Part shown: positions 27,533-36,489 of the stretch, one piece after another
How positions within the stretch are numbered: the first letter of the stretch is position 1
How the letters are laid out: each line of letters begins with the position of its first letter
From: Psychrobacillus sp042945595
Lineage (GTDB): Bacteria; Bacillota; Bacilli; Bacillales_A; Planococcaceae
Reading direction: 5' to 3'
Length of the DNA: 64,000 nt
NCBI RefSeq assembly: GCF_042945595.1
Contig: NZ_CP168493.1
Location: 310,001 to 374,000, forward strand
The notes under the pieces: model-generated
The model's input: the letters and a program-made list of their open reading frames with translations, nothing else
Told to the model about the DNA's origin: nothing
Database searches by the model: none
Made by a program: the position numbers and the translations under genes

Positions 27533-28504
27533 ATGGAAAACAATACGAAAATTCCTGTCTACGTAATAAGTGGATTTCTTGGAAGTGGCAAAACAACCGT
27601 CTTATTGAATATGTTGGAACAATGCAAGAAAAGAGGACAACAACCCGGCATTATTTTGAACGAATTAGGAGAAGAAAATGTGGAAGGCCATTTATTTGAT
27701 GATAAAAAAGTATTTGAGCTTCTAAATGGTTGTATTTGCTGTACACTTCAAGATGATTTGAAAGAGACGTTGGATGAATTAGTTACAGAAATGGAAGAAC
27801 GGGCTCTGGATGTACTATTCATTGAAGGTACTGGCGTGGCTAATCCATTAGAAATACAAGAAGCTCTTCTTTCTAAGCCATATATGGACCAATTTGAAAT
27901 CATGTCTATTATTACCGTTTTGGATTCCAGTCATTATTTAGAATTTCAAAGTGTGTTTTCCAGTTCCGCAGAAGTTCGAAAACTAATGCAGGAGCAAATG
28001 GTCTGTGCAAGTTTATTGCTATTAAATAAGACGGATCTTGTCCCACCAAAACAACTAGATAAAATTAAACAGAAAATAGCGAAAATCGTTGGGCAAGAAA
28101 AGCAAATGGTGAATTGTCATTACGGAAAGGTTGAACCGGAAATTTTGTTCGAAAAACGTTTTCAATCGATTTCAATTGGGGAGCACTATTCGGATATAAA
28201 TCACCATCATCATCACCACCACTCCACATTACAAGCAATTAAGTTGGAGGATTTACCTGCATTTCAACAAAAAGCGTTTGAAAAATGGCTCTTACAACTT
28301 CCTAGCGGTATTCTTCGAGGAAAAGGGATTATTGAAATTGAAAATTCAAGCCAACTTTATAGTTTTCAATATGCTTCAAAGAAAGCGCAGTTCGTCCCAA
28401 TTTCTACTTCTTCAAATAAAAAGCCTGTTATCATTCTAATTGGTATGGGACTAGACAATGAACAATTGAGTGCTCATTGTAAACAGCTATTACAGCCAAA
28501 GTAA
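27533..28504 (+). CDS. CobW/COG0523 family GTPase
   Basis: 323 residues. Walker A GFLGSGKTT near residue 15, the CxCC motif GCICC near 67, NKTDL near 166, and a run of seven His near residue 225 before the CobW C-terminal domain. COG0523 GTPases act as metal (often zinc) chaperones or allocation factors. The His run fits metal storage or transfer. ATG 27533 follows AGGAGAG; an earlier TTG is less likely. It is the last gene of the ycgR-ycgQ operon. Confidence 0.88.
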   Translation: MENNTKIPVYVISGFLGSGKTTVLLNMLEQCKKRGQQPGIILNELGEENVEGHLFDDKKVFELLNGCICCTLQDDLKETLDELVTEMEERALDVLFIEGTGVANPLEIQEALLSKPYMDQFEIMSIITVLDSSHYLEFQSVFSSSAEVRKLMQEQMVCASLLLLNKTDLVPPKQLDKIKQKIAKIVGQEKQMVNCHYGKVEPEILFEKRFQSISIGEHYSDINHHHHHHHSTLQAIKLEDLPAFQQKAFEKWLLQLPSGILRGKGIIEIENSSQLYSFQYASKKAQFVPISTSSNKKPVIILIGMGLDNEQLSAHCKQLLQPK

Positions 28505-28505
28505 T

Positions 28506-28535
28506 GCGTCTCTACAATATGTAGAGGCGTTTTTC
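28506..28535 (+). terminator. Terminator of the ycgR-ycgQ-cobW operon
   Basis: GCGTCTCTAC-aatat-GTAGAGGCG followed by TTTTTC, directly after the CobW stop and abutting the convergent LysE gene. Confidence 0.88.
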
Positions 28536-29144
28536 TTATAATAAAGATAAACTCATATATATCGCCGTGAACCAAATAATGATTGCGGAGACTTTATTTA
28601 ATGCCCCAAGGAATTTGCCGGATGTATCTATCTTTTTCAGCATTCGACCTGCAAAACATAGTCCGTGAAACCAGCTCCATGACACAATGATGCATGTTGC
28701 GGTAAAAATAACTTTTTCTGCTCCTGTGTAAACAAGTGAACTTGAACCAATTACACCAATCGTATCAAGTATGGCATGTGGATTTAGCAATGACACAGAT
28801 AACGCGAAAATTATTTGTTTTTTAGTAGACATTTGTACAATTTGAGCGTCAGATAATGTACTCGATTTAGCAAACCAAGCAACAATCCCCATATAAATTA
28901 AAAACACGACACCGATCCCGATTAAAGTAAAACGCAACCAATCATATTGCATAACAATCATCGACACCCCTAGAATAGCTAATAGTATTAGCAAGGTATC
29001 ACATATGGAAGCAGTTAACGATGAATGTAATGCTTTTTTAAAGGACGGTTGGATAGCCCCTTGATTGAAAATAAATATATTCTGTACGCCTAATGGTAAT
29101 ATTAATCCTAAGGCTAACAATAGTCCGTGGATAAATGGTTCCAT
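28536..29144 (-). CDS. LysE/ArgO-family amino acid exporter
   Basis: 202 residues with six hydrophobic helices. The N-terminal LALGLILPLGVQNIFIFNQG is the LysE/ArgO signature, and SLLNPHAILDTIGVIG matches the second conserved block. The family exports basic amino acids (Lys, Arg). The start has GAAGGAATTTGA before ATG 29144. No LysG-type regulator is adjacent. Confidence 0.88.
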   Translation of the reverse strand: MEPFIHGLLLALGLILPLGVQNIFIFNQGAIQPSFKKALHSSLTASICDTLLILLAILGVSMIVMQYDWLRFTLIGIGVVFLIYMGIVAWFAKSSTLSDAQIVQMSTKKQIIFALSVSLLNPHAILDTIGVIGSSSLVYTGAEKVIFTATCIIVSWSWFHGLCFAGRMLKKIDTSGKFLGALNKVSAIIIWFTAIYMSLSLL

Positions 29145-29344
29145 TCAAATTCCTTCTTTCATGAGTTGAACTTTTGCTGAAAATATTCGCAGAGGAAAAG
29201 CAAACTTAACGTCGAATGTATATTATTAAGGAACAATACACATCATATTCAACTATCTTAGCACTATATGGATTTAATTCGGATGAAATATTCATATTTT
29301 TCTAATAGATAAATAAACTAGTAATAGGTTGGAGGTGCTATGTG

Positions 29345-29989
29345 ATGTCAGAAATGAGATATGAAGGAACAGAAAAACTAAATCCGTTTTTTTCTATTTG
29401 GCTATCTACAAGAAAAACGGTACGCTATGTGTTGGAACATAAAAGTTTAAAATACTCACTTACATTAGCAGCAATAGCAGGAGTACCTGGTGCTATTAAT
29501 AGTACTAATGAATTGAGTAAGTATTTTTCTGATTTGTCTTTGTGGTTTTGGTTATTATGCATTATTTTGCTCGGTCCTATATTTGGCTTAATCAGTGTTG
29601 GTATTGGAGCAGTTATTTACACATGGGTAGGCAAATGGTTTGGGGGATCTGGGACGATTAGAGAGATGGCTCAGATGATGGGGGTCACAGTGATTCCAAG
29701 TATTTGGTTGACACCATATTGGATTTTATCATTTATTTTCGTTCACAATAATCTATTTATCATGAATTTCTGGGAAGTTACATCGGGGGCAATGATTTGG
29801 TTTATCCTTTCTAATTTGTTTACCCTTACTTATTCCATTTGGATGATTATTATTCAAAGTAAAGCAATCGGAGAAGTACACCAGTTTTCAAGCGGGAAAG
29901 GGTTTGCAACGTTAATAATTCCCGGGATTGTACTAGGTATCATTTTGTTTATCATTACATTTTTTATAATCACGATGACTACGTTTTAA
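29345..29989 (+). CDS. Yip1-domain membrane protein
   Basis: 214 residues, cytosolic N-terminus (NPFFSIWLSTRKTVRYVLE) and five predicted helices, the arrangement of small bacterial Yip1/DUF1282-type proteins. Function is unknown. ATG 29345 follows TTGGAGGTGCTATGT. It is monocistronic, with a good terminator. Confidence 0.75.
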   Translation: MSEMRYEGTEKLNPFFSIWLSTRKTVRYVLEHKSLKYSLTLAAIAGVPGAINSTNELSKYFSDLSLWFWLLCIILLGPIFGLISVGIGAVIYTWVGKWFGGSGTIREMAQMMGVTVIPSIWLTPYWILSFIFVHNNLFIMNFWEVTSGAMIWFILSNLFTLTYSIWMIIIQSKAIGEVHQFSSGKGFATLIIPGIVLGIILFIITFFIITMTTF

Positions 29990-29997
29990 AAAATATA

Positions 29998-30038
29998 AGA
30001 GCCTGCATTTCTAATTTTTAAATGCAAGCTCTTTTTTT
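29998..30038 (+). terminator. Terminator after the Yip1-domain gene
   Basis: AGAGC(C)TGCATTT pairs with AAATGCAAGCTCT, followed by TTTTTTT. Confidence 0.88.
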
Positions 30039-30132
30039 CGTGTTATTACAAGCAAAAAAGAAGAGAAGTTACCTACGATGTATTTACGTGCTGAAGATTA
30101 ATTAAAAATAATGAAGAAGGAAGATGGATGCG

Positions 30133-30757
30133 ATGTTCATACCAAAATACTTTGAAATAAATAATCTGGAAGAATTGGTAGAAGTGATCCATGCAAATGG
30201 GTTTGCTACTCTTTACTCAAATTATCAAGAAAATCCTTCTGCCACGCATTTACCACTTCTGTTGAATGATGATGGAACTGAATTGGTCGGTCATTTTGCA
30301 AAAGGAAATAAGCAGTGGATAGATATTGAAGGGCAACAGATACTTGTTGTTTTCCAAGGACCTCACTGTTACATCTCCCCCTCATGGTATGAGACGAAAG
30401 ATGCTGTACAAAATTGGAATTATGTAACTTTTCATATTGTGGGAAAAGTGAAGTTAATGGATGAAAGAGATTTTCGACTTTGGGAATCCATGATCAACTT
30501 AACCGAAAAATATGAAGATCCGTAAGTGATTATTCGTTGGATGAAGTAGATGCTTCGTATATAGATGGACTCTCAAAAGGAGTTGTTGGTTTCACCATTT
30601 CTATTGAAAAAATGGAAGGTAAAGCAAAGCTAAGCTATGTCAATACCATACGCAAGAGAGAGTGGACCGTGTTATTGAAGCATTTGAAAAGACAGGTAGA
30701 TTCGAAGAGCAGCAAATTGCAAGAATGATGGAAGTGAAATCAAATGTATTGCTGTAA
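30133..30757 (+). pseudogene. Frameshifted paiB-type FMN-binding regulator
   Basis: The N-terminal 130 codons encode a PaiB protein (MFIPKYFEINNLEELVEVI, PSATHLPLLL, GPHCYISPSWY, NWNYVTFHIVG). A stop at 30523-30525 with a 1-bp shift moves the frame to LDEVDASYIDGLSKGVVGF. A second shift near 30630 is needed to read the expected RVIEAFEKTGRFEEQQIARM end, finishing at 30757. PaiB proteins repress sporulation and protease genes. Two independent shifts argue for real decay rather than one sequencing error. Confidence 0.85.
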
Positions 30758-30814
30758 AGATAATACTTGCATAGTACCAGCAGTGGGATCTGCAACAATT
30801 TTGGGGACAATAAA

Positions 30815-30905
30815 GAAGAATATGGCGACTGCGGACAAATATCCGCAACAAAGTTACAGAAACCATAGGAGCGGGAAGTGACACAGTCACTTCCCGCTCC
30901 TATAG
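30815..30905. repeat. Interspersed hairpin repeat, partial copy D
   Basis: Only the last part of the family is present: GCGACTGCGGACAAATATCCGCAACAAAG..TTACAGAAA, then the stem-loop ATAGGAGCGGGAAGTGAC-aca-GTCACTTCCCGCTCCTAT. The arms differ from the other copies at paired positions, so base pairing is kept. Confidence 0.65.
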
Positions 30906-31105
30906 TTAAAAGCAATTAAAAAACGACTCTATACCGAGTACCTAGTGTTTTATCACCATATTACCTAGTAATTTTCTGAATACTTTTTGTTAATCGACAG
31001 ATGTGTAAAAATACGCCCTTTTATTCTTGTAATATGTTTCGTACAGGGTGATACTAAAAATATAAAGATTCAAATCAAACTATTTATTAGGGAGTAATGT
31101 TTAAA

Positions 31106-32116
31106 ATGTCTGGGATAACAGAAGTTTTTCAAAAAAAGGGAGTAAAAAGAGTTATTATTTTTGGTTTAATTGTATTACTTCTGTTTAGTGTGAAAAGTAT
31201 GATCAATTTGATTTTACTTACGTTTATTTTTACATTTTTAATGGATCAACTCGTAGAATTTGTGGCAAAACGTGTAAGGTTAAAACGTGTATTACTTGTT
31301 GTTTTAATGTATTCACTAATTGTCAGCTTGTTGGTATTAGGGTTAGTGAAATACTTGCCTATTATTACGGTAGAAGTAAGCCAACTTGTGAAACGAGTCA
31401 CCACCTTTTACACACAGCCACATGAAAGTGTTTTGATTAATTATATAGTATCATTTATCTCTACTAATCAGATTACCGCCTATTTAGAGAATGGTTTATC
31501 TTTTCTACTGAAATCTTTTACGGATATTAGTAAAATTAGTGTCCAAGTTCTAATAGCTTTGATATTGAGTTTGTTTTTTTTATTGGAGAAGCCACGTTTA
31601 AAAGAGTTCACTGCTAAGTTTAAGGATAGCAAGATTGCTCCTTTTTATTATGAAATTGAGTTTTTTGGAAAAAAATTTACCCGTACTTTTGGAAAAGTAA
31701 TTGAGGCTCAGTTTATCATTGCCATCATTAATGGGGGTTTGTCAGTAATCGCAATGATAGTTTTGGGGTTTCCTCAAATATTTGGTTTAGCAATTGTCGT
31801 CTTCTTTTTAGGGCTTATACCAGTTGCTGGGGTAATTATTTCACTAATTCCCCTATGCTTAGTTGCATATACAATTGGAGGATTTATAAAGGTTATTTAC
31901 ATTGTTATTGCTATTGCAATTATACATGCAATAGAAGCATACTTTTTGAATCCTAAACTGATGTCTTCAAAAACGGATTTGCCGGTTTTTTATACTTTTG
32001 TAGTGCTTATTTTTTCGCAAAATTTCTTTGGAGTATGGGGATTGATTATTGGAATACCAGTATTTGTTTTCTTACTGGATGTTCTTGAGGTGACAAATAA
32101 GGAGGAATTAATATGA
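31106..32116 (+). CDS. AI-2E family transporter
   Basis: 336 residues, seven to eight helices with the family's arrangement: paired N-terminal helices, a soluble middle part (about 60-150), then LALILSLFFLLEKP and GLAIVVFFLGLIPVAGV near the C-terminal third. The family (PF01594) holds TqsA and Na+/H+ antiporters, and the substrate cannot be read from sequence. I use ATG 31106, since GGGAG sits only 2 bp from the ATG at 31097. It overlaps selD by 4 bp. Confidence 0.85.
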   Translation: MSGITEVFQKKGVKRVIIFGLIVLLLFSVKSMINLILLTFIFTFLMDQLVEFVAKRVRLKRVLLVVLMYSLIVSLLVLGLVKYLPIITVEVSQLVKRVTTFYTQPHESVLINYIVSFISTNQITAYLENGLSFLLKSFTDISKISVQVLIALILSLFFLLEKPRLKEFTAKFKDSKIAPFYYEIEFFGKKFTRTFGKVIEAQFIIAIINGGLSVIAMIVLGFPQIFGLAIVVFFLGLIPVAGVIISLIPLCLVAYTIGGFIKVIYIVIAIAIIHAIEAYFLNPKLMSSKTDLPVFYTFVVLIFSQNFFGVWGLIIGIPVFVFLLDVLEVTNKEELI

Positions 32117-33162
32117 AAAAGTATGATTCAATAAAACTGACCTCTCTTACTTCTAAAGGAGGTTGTGGTTGTAAAATAGGACCCGCCGATTTGGAACAAG
32201 TTTTACGTAAGTTACCAGTGTCTCTTCCGAATCCAAACTTACTAGTTGGGTTAGATACGAGCGATGATGCAGGTGTATATCGATTAAATGATACAACCGC
32301 CATTGTACAGACGGTAGATTTTTTCACACCGATTGTGGATAATCCTTATGATTTTGGACAAATTGCAGCTACTAATGCAATTAGTGATGTCTATGCAATG
32401 GGAGGAACACCGATCACCGCTCTTAATATCGTAGCTTTTCCAATTTCGACTTTAGACAAAGGGATTCTAAGTGAAATACTTCGAGGAGCTGGGGATAAAT
32501 TAAATGAAGCAGGTGTAACCTTAGTAGGTGGTCACTCGATTGATGACAAGGAACCGAAATTTGGTCTGGCTGTTACTGGCGTTGTACATCCGGATAAAAT
32601 AAAAACGAATGCGGGTGCTAAAGTAGGCGATAAACTAATTCTAACAAAGCCTATTGGTGTGGGTATATACACGACATCGCTTAAAAATAATTTGTTGTCG
32701 GAAGAAGAAATCGCACAGGTAACTAAGGTTATGACGACACTAAATAAGACAGCTGCCGAGGTAATGTCGGGATATGATGTTCATGCAACGACTGATGTGA
32801 CTGGATTTGGGTTACTAGGACATGCTTCTGAAATGGCTAAAGGAAGTAATGTAGGTTTATGCATTTATTATGATCAAGTACCAGTTTTACCGAGAGTGAA
32901 AGAGCTTGCAGTAGCTGGTTCAGTACCTGGTGGAACTAAAAATAACTTTTTACATTTAGCAGATGTTGTCACGTATCCTAAATCATTGGATCAAATTGAT
33001 CAATGGATTTTATGTGATGCTGTTACATCCGGAGGTCTTTTGATATCAATTGCTAATGATGAAGCAAATGAACTCGTTAAGGAGCTTCAAGAAAAAGGTG
33101 TCGATGCACGAATTATAGGTGAAGTCACAGAAGAGTATATAGGAAAAATTCGAGTACAATAA
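32113..33162 (+). CDS. selD: Selenide, water dikinase
   Basis: 349 residues. The glycine-rich N-terminus has GGCGCK with catalytic Cys18 and Lys21 (Cys, not selenocysteine), followed by LDTSDDAGVY, TTDVTGFGLLGH and a PGGTKNN block. It makes selenophosphate from selenide and ATP. The ATG overlaps the stop of the AI-2E gene (ATGA). The next gene is mnmH, so the selenium donor here goes to tRNA 2-selenouridine; no selA/selB or Sec tRNA lies in the window. Confidence 0.96.
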   Translation: MKKYDSIKLTSLTSKGGCGCKIGPADLEQVLRKLPVSLPNPNLLVGLDTSDDAGVYRLNDTTAIVQTVDFFTPIVDNPYDFGQIAATNAISDVYAMGGTPITALNIVAFPISTLDKGILSEILRGAGDKLNEAGVTLVGGHSIDDKEPKFGLAVTGVVHPDKIKTNAGAKVGDKLILTKPIGVGIYTTSLKNNLLSEEEIAQVTKVMTTLNKTAAEVMSGYDVHATTDVTGFGLLGHASEMAKGSNVGLCIYYDQVPVLPRVKELAVAGSVPGGTKNNFLHLADVVTYPKSLDQIDQWILCDAVTSGGLLISIANDEANELVKELQEKGVDARIIGEVTEEYIGKIRVQ

Positions 33163-33184
33163 TTTGATAAAATTGGTCTAGAAG

Positions 33185-34231
33185 GTGAAAGTTTTGTTTC
33201 ATGAGATTCCGTTAACTGATTTATTCGCTTTGCAAAAAAAAGAAAGTCACTTAATAATTGATGTGCGCTCTCCTAAGGAATTTAATGAGTCAACCATTCC
33301 TGGAAGTATAAATGTCCCTGTTTTTAATGATGAAGAGCGTGCAGAAGTAGGGACGATCTATAAACAAGTTGGAGCGAAAGAGGCGAGTGAAAGAGGTTTA
33401 GTTATTTTTTCTCAGAAGCTCCCAGCTTTTATTTCTGAGTTTAAACAGTTAGAAACGCCATTTACCGTTTTTTGTTGGCGCGGAGGAATGCGCAGTAAAA
33501 CTGCAGCTACTGTACTAGATTTAATGGGGTTCCAAGTAAACCGCCTAACCGGAGGAATTCGTACCTACCGCCAATGGGTTGCGCATGAGTTAGAGAAGGA
33601 AGAATTCACACCAAAACTAATTGTATTAAATGGATACACTGGATCAGGTAAAACGGCAATTTTGAAACGATTATCTAAGGAAGGATTTCCAGTGATCGAT
33701 CTGGAGGGAATGGCTGGGCATAGAGGATCTATCTTTGGTCAAATAGGTCTAGAGCCAAGCAACCAGACCAAATTTGACTCTCTTCTCCTTACTGAAATGT
33801 TACGTTATCAAGGCGAGCCTTACGTTTTTATAGAAGGGGAAAGTAAGCGAATTGGGAAAGTCGGTATGCCGCAATTTCTATATGAACAAAAAGAACGAGG
33901 ACTACAATTGGTGATTAATCTTCCAATCGAGGTAAGGGTTCAAAATATTATAGATGACTATCGACCGTGGGAATCGCCTCAGTATTTTAAAGAAGCTTTC
34001 CAATTGATCAAAAAACGAATTCATACACCAGTTGCTAAACAAATCGAGGTTAATTTGGATAATGAGGATTTTGCCCTCGCAACTCAGCTTTTGCTAGAGT
34101 ATTACTATGATTCCAAATATGAATATTCGGGAAGTCACATTCTTGAGCAACAAAAAACTATCATTGATGCAGTAGATATAGAAGATGCTTACGAAAAAGT
34201 ACTATATGAAATAAAACAAATAGCTCGGTAA
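33185..34231 (+). CDS. mnmH: tRNA 2-selenouridine synthase
   Basis: 348 residues: an N-terminal rhodanese domain (about 1-130) with the active Cys in FCWRGGMRS near residue 98, and a P-loop domain with GYTGSGKT near 153. It replaces sulfur by selenium at tRNA wobble uridine using selenophosphate. The start is GTG 33185 or TTG 33194: AAGGTGA sits too close to the GTG and at normal spacing from the TTG. It follows selD by 22 bp as an operon. Confidence 0.95.
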   Translation: MKVLFHEIPLTDLFALQKKESHLIIDVRSPKEFNESTIPGSINVPVFNDEERAEVGTIYKQVGAKEASERGLVIFSQKLPAFISEFKQLETPFTVFCWRGGMRSKTAATVLDLMGFQVNRLTGGIRTYRQWVAHELEKEEFTPKLIVLNGYTGSGKTAILKRLSKEGFPVIDLEGMAGHRGSIFGQIGLEPSNQTKFDSLLLTEMLRYQGEPYVFIEGESKRIGKVGMPQFLYEQKERGLQLVINLPIEVRVQNIIDDYRPWESPQYFKEAFQLIKKRIHTPVAKQIEVNLDNEDFALATQLLLEYYYDSKYEYSGSHILEQQKTIIDAVDIEDAYEKVLYEIKQIAR

Positions 34232-34560
34232 ACTTGGGTACCTGTTTTTAAAGTAATTTCGAATTATTTTAAAACTGGTACTTATTATTTTGCGCGCGTG
34301 GATAAAAAAGAAATCTACTATTCTTTCAATGGACTTCCTATGCATAATGGAATAGAATATATAATAGACAGAAAATTTTGATATATAGAAGTTATAAAGT
34401 CACATGTTGTGCTTTACCACATCTTACGAAGGTAAGTGAAGTAGCTATGATTTTGGAAATAATGATATAGAAGATGAGGCTTGGAACCGTTTGATTAGTT
34501 ACTATCAAGCGTTTTTTATATTTCATTTGGCTTATAAAATTAGTATGGAAGGGTGATTAC
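34232..34560 (+). promoter_or_regulatory. Leader region with terminator-like hairpin before the dehydrogenase
   Basis: This 330-bp gap has no supported gene. At 34488-34517 CGTTTGAT-tagttact-ATCAAGCG is followed by TTTTTTAT, a terminator-like hairpin only 44 bp before the dehydrogenase start. It either ends an upstream transcript or acts as an attenuator. I found no known riboswitch consensus in the 200 bp before it. Confidence 0.4.
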
Positions 34561-35982
34561 ATGTCGAAGCCGTATTACATGATTATTAATGGAGAAGATA
34601 TTGGGAAAGACCTGCCTGTTATAGAAGTTAGTAACCCTGCTACAGAAGAAATATTCGCCACTGTTCCGAAAGGTGGGGTCAAAGAAGCGGTTGAAGCAGT
34701 TGATGCAGCTTATGAAGCATATGGAAAATGGTCAGCATTTTCTGCATATGAAAGAAGTGAACGAATACAAGATTGGTATATTCTGATTAAAGAACATACA
34801 GAGGATCTTGCCAAAACGATGACGGAGGAGCAAGGAAAACCTCTTGCAGAGGCTCGTGGGGAAATCAATTATGCAAATGGTTTTATTTCCTGGTATGCAG
34901 AAGAGGGCAAGCGAATTTATGGAGAAATTATCCCGGCAACCCAACAAAATAAACGACTTTTTGTGCATAAACAACCAGTTGGAGTTGTTGCAGTGATAAC
35001 CCCTTGGAATTTTCCTGCTGCAATGATTACAAGAAAAGTAGGTCCGGCACTTGCTGCGGGTTGTACTGTAGTAATTAAACCAGCTGGTCAAACCCCACTT
35101 ACAGCTATAAAGCTAGTCCAGTTAGCAAAAGAAGCAGGTATCCCTAACGGAGTAGTAAATGTAGTGACTGGAGATTCTAAAGCAATTGGAGATGCTTGGC
35201 TTGAAGACACACGGGTTCGTAAACTTACTTTTACGGGTTCTACAGAAGTAGGAAAATTACTGATGAAGAACGCAGCTGATACAGTAAAAAAAGTATCGCT
35301 TGAACTAGGGGGACATGCTCCTTCTATCATCATGGAAGATTGTGATTTAGAGAAAACTGTGGAAAATGTGCTTGCTGCCAAATTCCGAAATGCTGGCCAA
35401 ACTTGTGTATGTATCAATCGTGTGTATGTGCAAGAGTCTATTGCAAATGAATTTACTGAGTTACTTTTAGAGAAGGCGAAACAGTTGAAGATTGGCAATG
35501 GCCTTGAAGAGGGTGTGACGATAGGACCGCTAATCGATGATTCTGCTGTTCGAAAAGCGCTGGAGCATGTAGAGGATGCGGTATCAAAAGGAGCAGAAGT
35601 GAAACTTGGTGGGAAAAGAAAAGAAGGTCTATTCTTTGAACCAACTATTTTGACGAATGTAACAGATGATATGCAATGCATGCAAGAGGAAACGTTTGGA
35701 CCCGTTATACCAATCAGCACGTTTAAGGACGAAGAAGAGGCAGTAAGACGTGCAAATGATTCCATATATGGGCTTGCCGCATATGTTTTTACGGAAAATA
35801 TATCTAGAGGAATTCGTATTACAGAAAAACTGGAATACGGCATTATTGGTTTAAATGATGGACTTCCATCAACCCCTCAAGCCCCATTTGGAGGATTTAA
35901 GCAAAGTGGTCTTGGACGTGAAGGCGGTCACCATGGGATGGATGAATATTTAGAAATAAAATACGTTTCACTAGGTTTATAG
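34561..35982 (+). CDS. gabD: NAD(P)-dependent succinate-semialdehyde dehydrogenase-type ALDH
   Basis: 473 residues of the ALDH superfamily. PWNFPAAM and FTGSTEVGK form the cofactor site, the general base Glu is in LELGGHAP near residue 249, and the catalytic Cys in NAGQTCVC near 283; GEINYANGFISWYAEE and the C-terminal PFGGFKQSGLGREGG are typical of GabD. It oxidises succinate semialdehyde to succinate in GABA breakdown. No gabT is adjacent, so the true aldehyde could differ. RBS GGAAGGGTGATTAC. Confidence 0.88.
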   Translation: MSKPYYMIINGEDIGKDLPVIEVSNPATEEIFATVPKGGVKEAVEAVDAAYEAYGKWSAFSAYERSERIQDWYILIKEHTEDLAKTMTEEQGKPLAEARGEINYANGFISWYAEEGKRIYGEIIPATQQNKRLFVHKQPVGVVAVITPWNFPAAMITRKVGPALAAGCTVVIKPAGQTPLTAIKLVQLAKEAGIPNGVVNVVTGDSKAIGDAWLEDTRVRKLTFTGSTEVGKLLMKNAADTVKKVSLELGGHAPSIIMEDCDLEKTVENVLAAKFRNAGQTCVCINRVYVQESIANEFTELLLEKAKQLKIGNGLEEGVTIGPLIDDSAVRKALEHVEDAVSKGAEVKLGGKRKEGLFFEPTILTNVTDDMQCMQEETFGPVIPISTFKDEEEAVRRANDSIYGLAAYVFTENISRGIRITEKLEYGIIGLNDGLPSTPQAPFGGFKQSGLGREGGHHGMDEYLEIKYVSLGL

Positions 35983-35993
35983 ATAATGCAATC

Positions 35994-36040
35994 GACTTGT
36001 GATTCAACTATTCAGAATAGTTGAATCACAAGTCTTTTTT
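35994..36040 (+). terminator. Strong terminator after the dehydrogenase
   Basis: A perfect stem GACTTGTGATTCAACTATT / AATAGTTGAATCACAAGTC with a 3-nt loop is followed by TTTTTT. Confidence 0.95.
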
Positions 36041-36084
36041 CATGTTATTATAAATAAAATGAGAGAAGAGTTAGGTGATTATAC

Positions 36085-36489
36085 ATGAAGTTTTATGTGG
36101 GATCAGGTTTAAAAAATACAGAACAAGTGAGAGAAGTTGGAGGAAAGCTTAAAAACATAGGGTGGAACCAAACGTATGACTGGACACAAAATGAACGAGC
36201 AAATAACCTTGCAGATTTAATGCGTATTGGAACACTGGAAAAAGAGGCGATAAAGGATGCTGATTATGTCATTATTTTATTGCCTGGTGGTAAAGGAAGT
36301 CATATTGAATTAGGGATGGCTATCGCACTGGAAAAACAAATTTTTCTTTACTCACCTCATGGAGAAGCGATGGATATGGAAACTACAAGTACGTTTTATC
36401 ACTTAGCAGAAGTGAACATTTGCACAGGCTCTGTTGAGGAACTTATTTCGATAGTACAGGGAAATAGTCAAATGGAGGTAAATAGATGA
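36085..36489 (+). CDS. Nucleoside 2-deoxyribosyltransferase-like protein
   Basis: 134 residues with a Rossmann-like fold: KFYVGSGLKN at the N-terminus, DADYVIILLPGGKGSHIELGMA containing the conserved acidic and GxHxE positions in the middle. The family swaps bases on deoxynucleosides or cleaves nucleotides. It overlaps the next gene by 4 bp. RBS GAGAAGAGTTAGGTG is weak. Confidence 0.78.
   Translation: MKFYVGSGLKNTEQVREVGGKLKNIGWNQTYDWTQNERANNLADLMRIGTLEKEAIKDADYVIILLPGGKGSHIELGMAIALEKQIFLYSPHGEAMDMETTSTFYHLAEVNICTGSVEELISIVQGNSQMEVNR

Noticed and set aside
35088..35843. A 251-codon open frame on the minus strand
   Set aside because: It is antisense to the aldehyde dehydrogenase, Ser-rich, with no RBS or family pattern.
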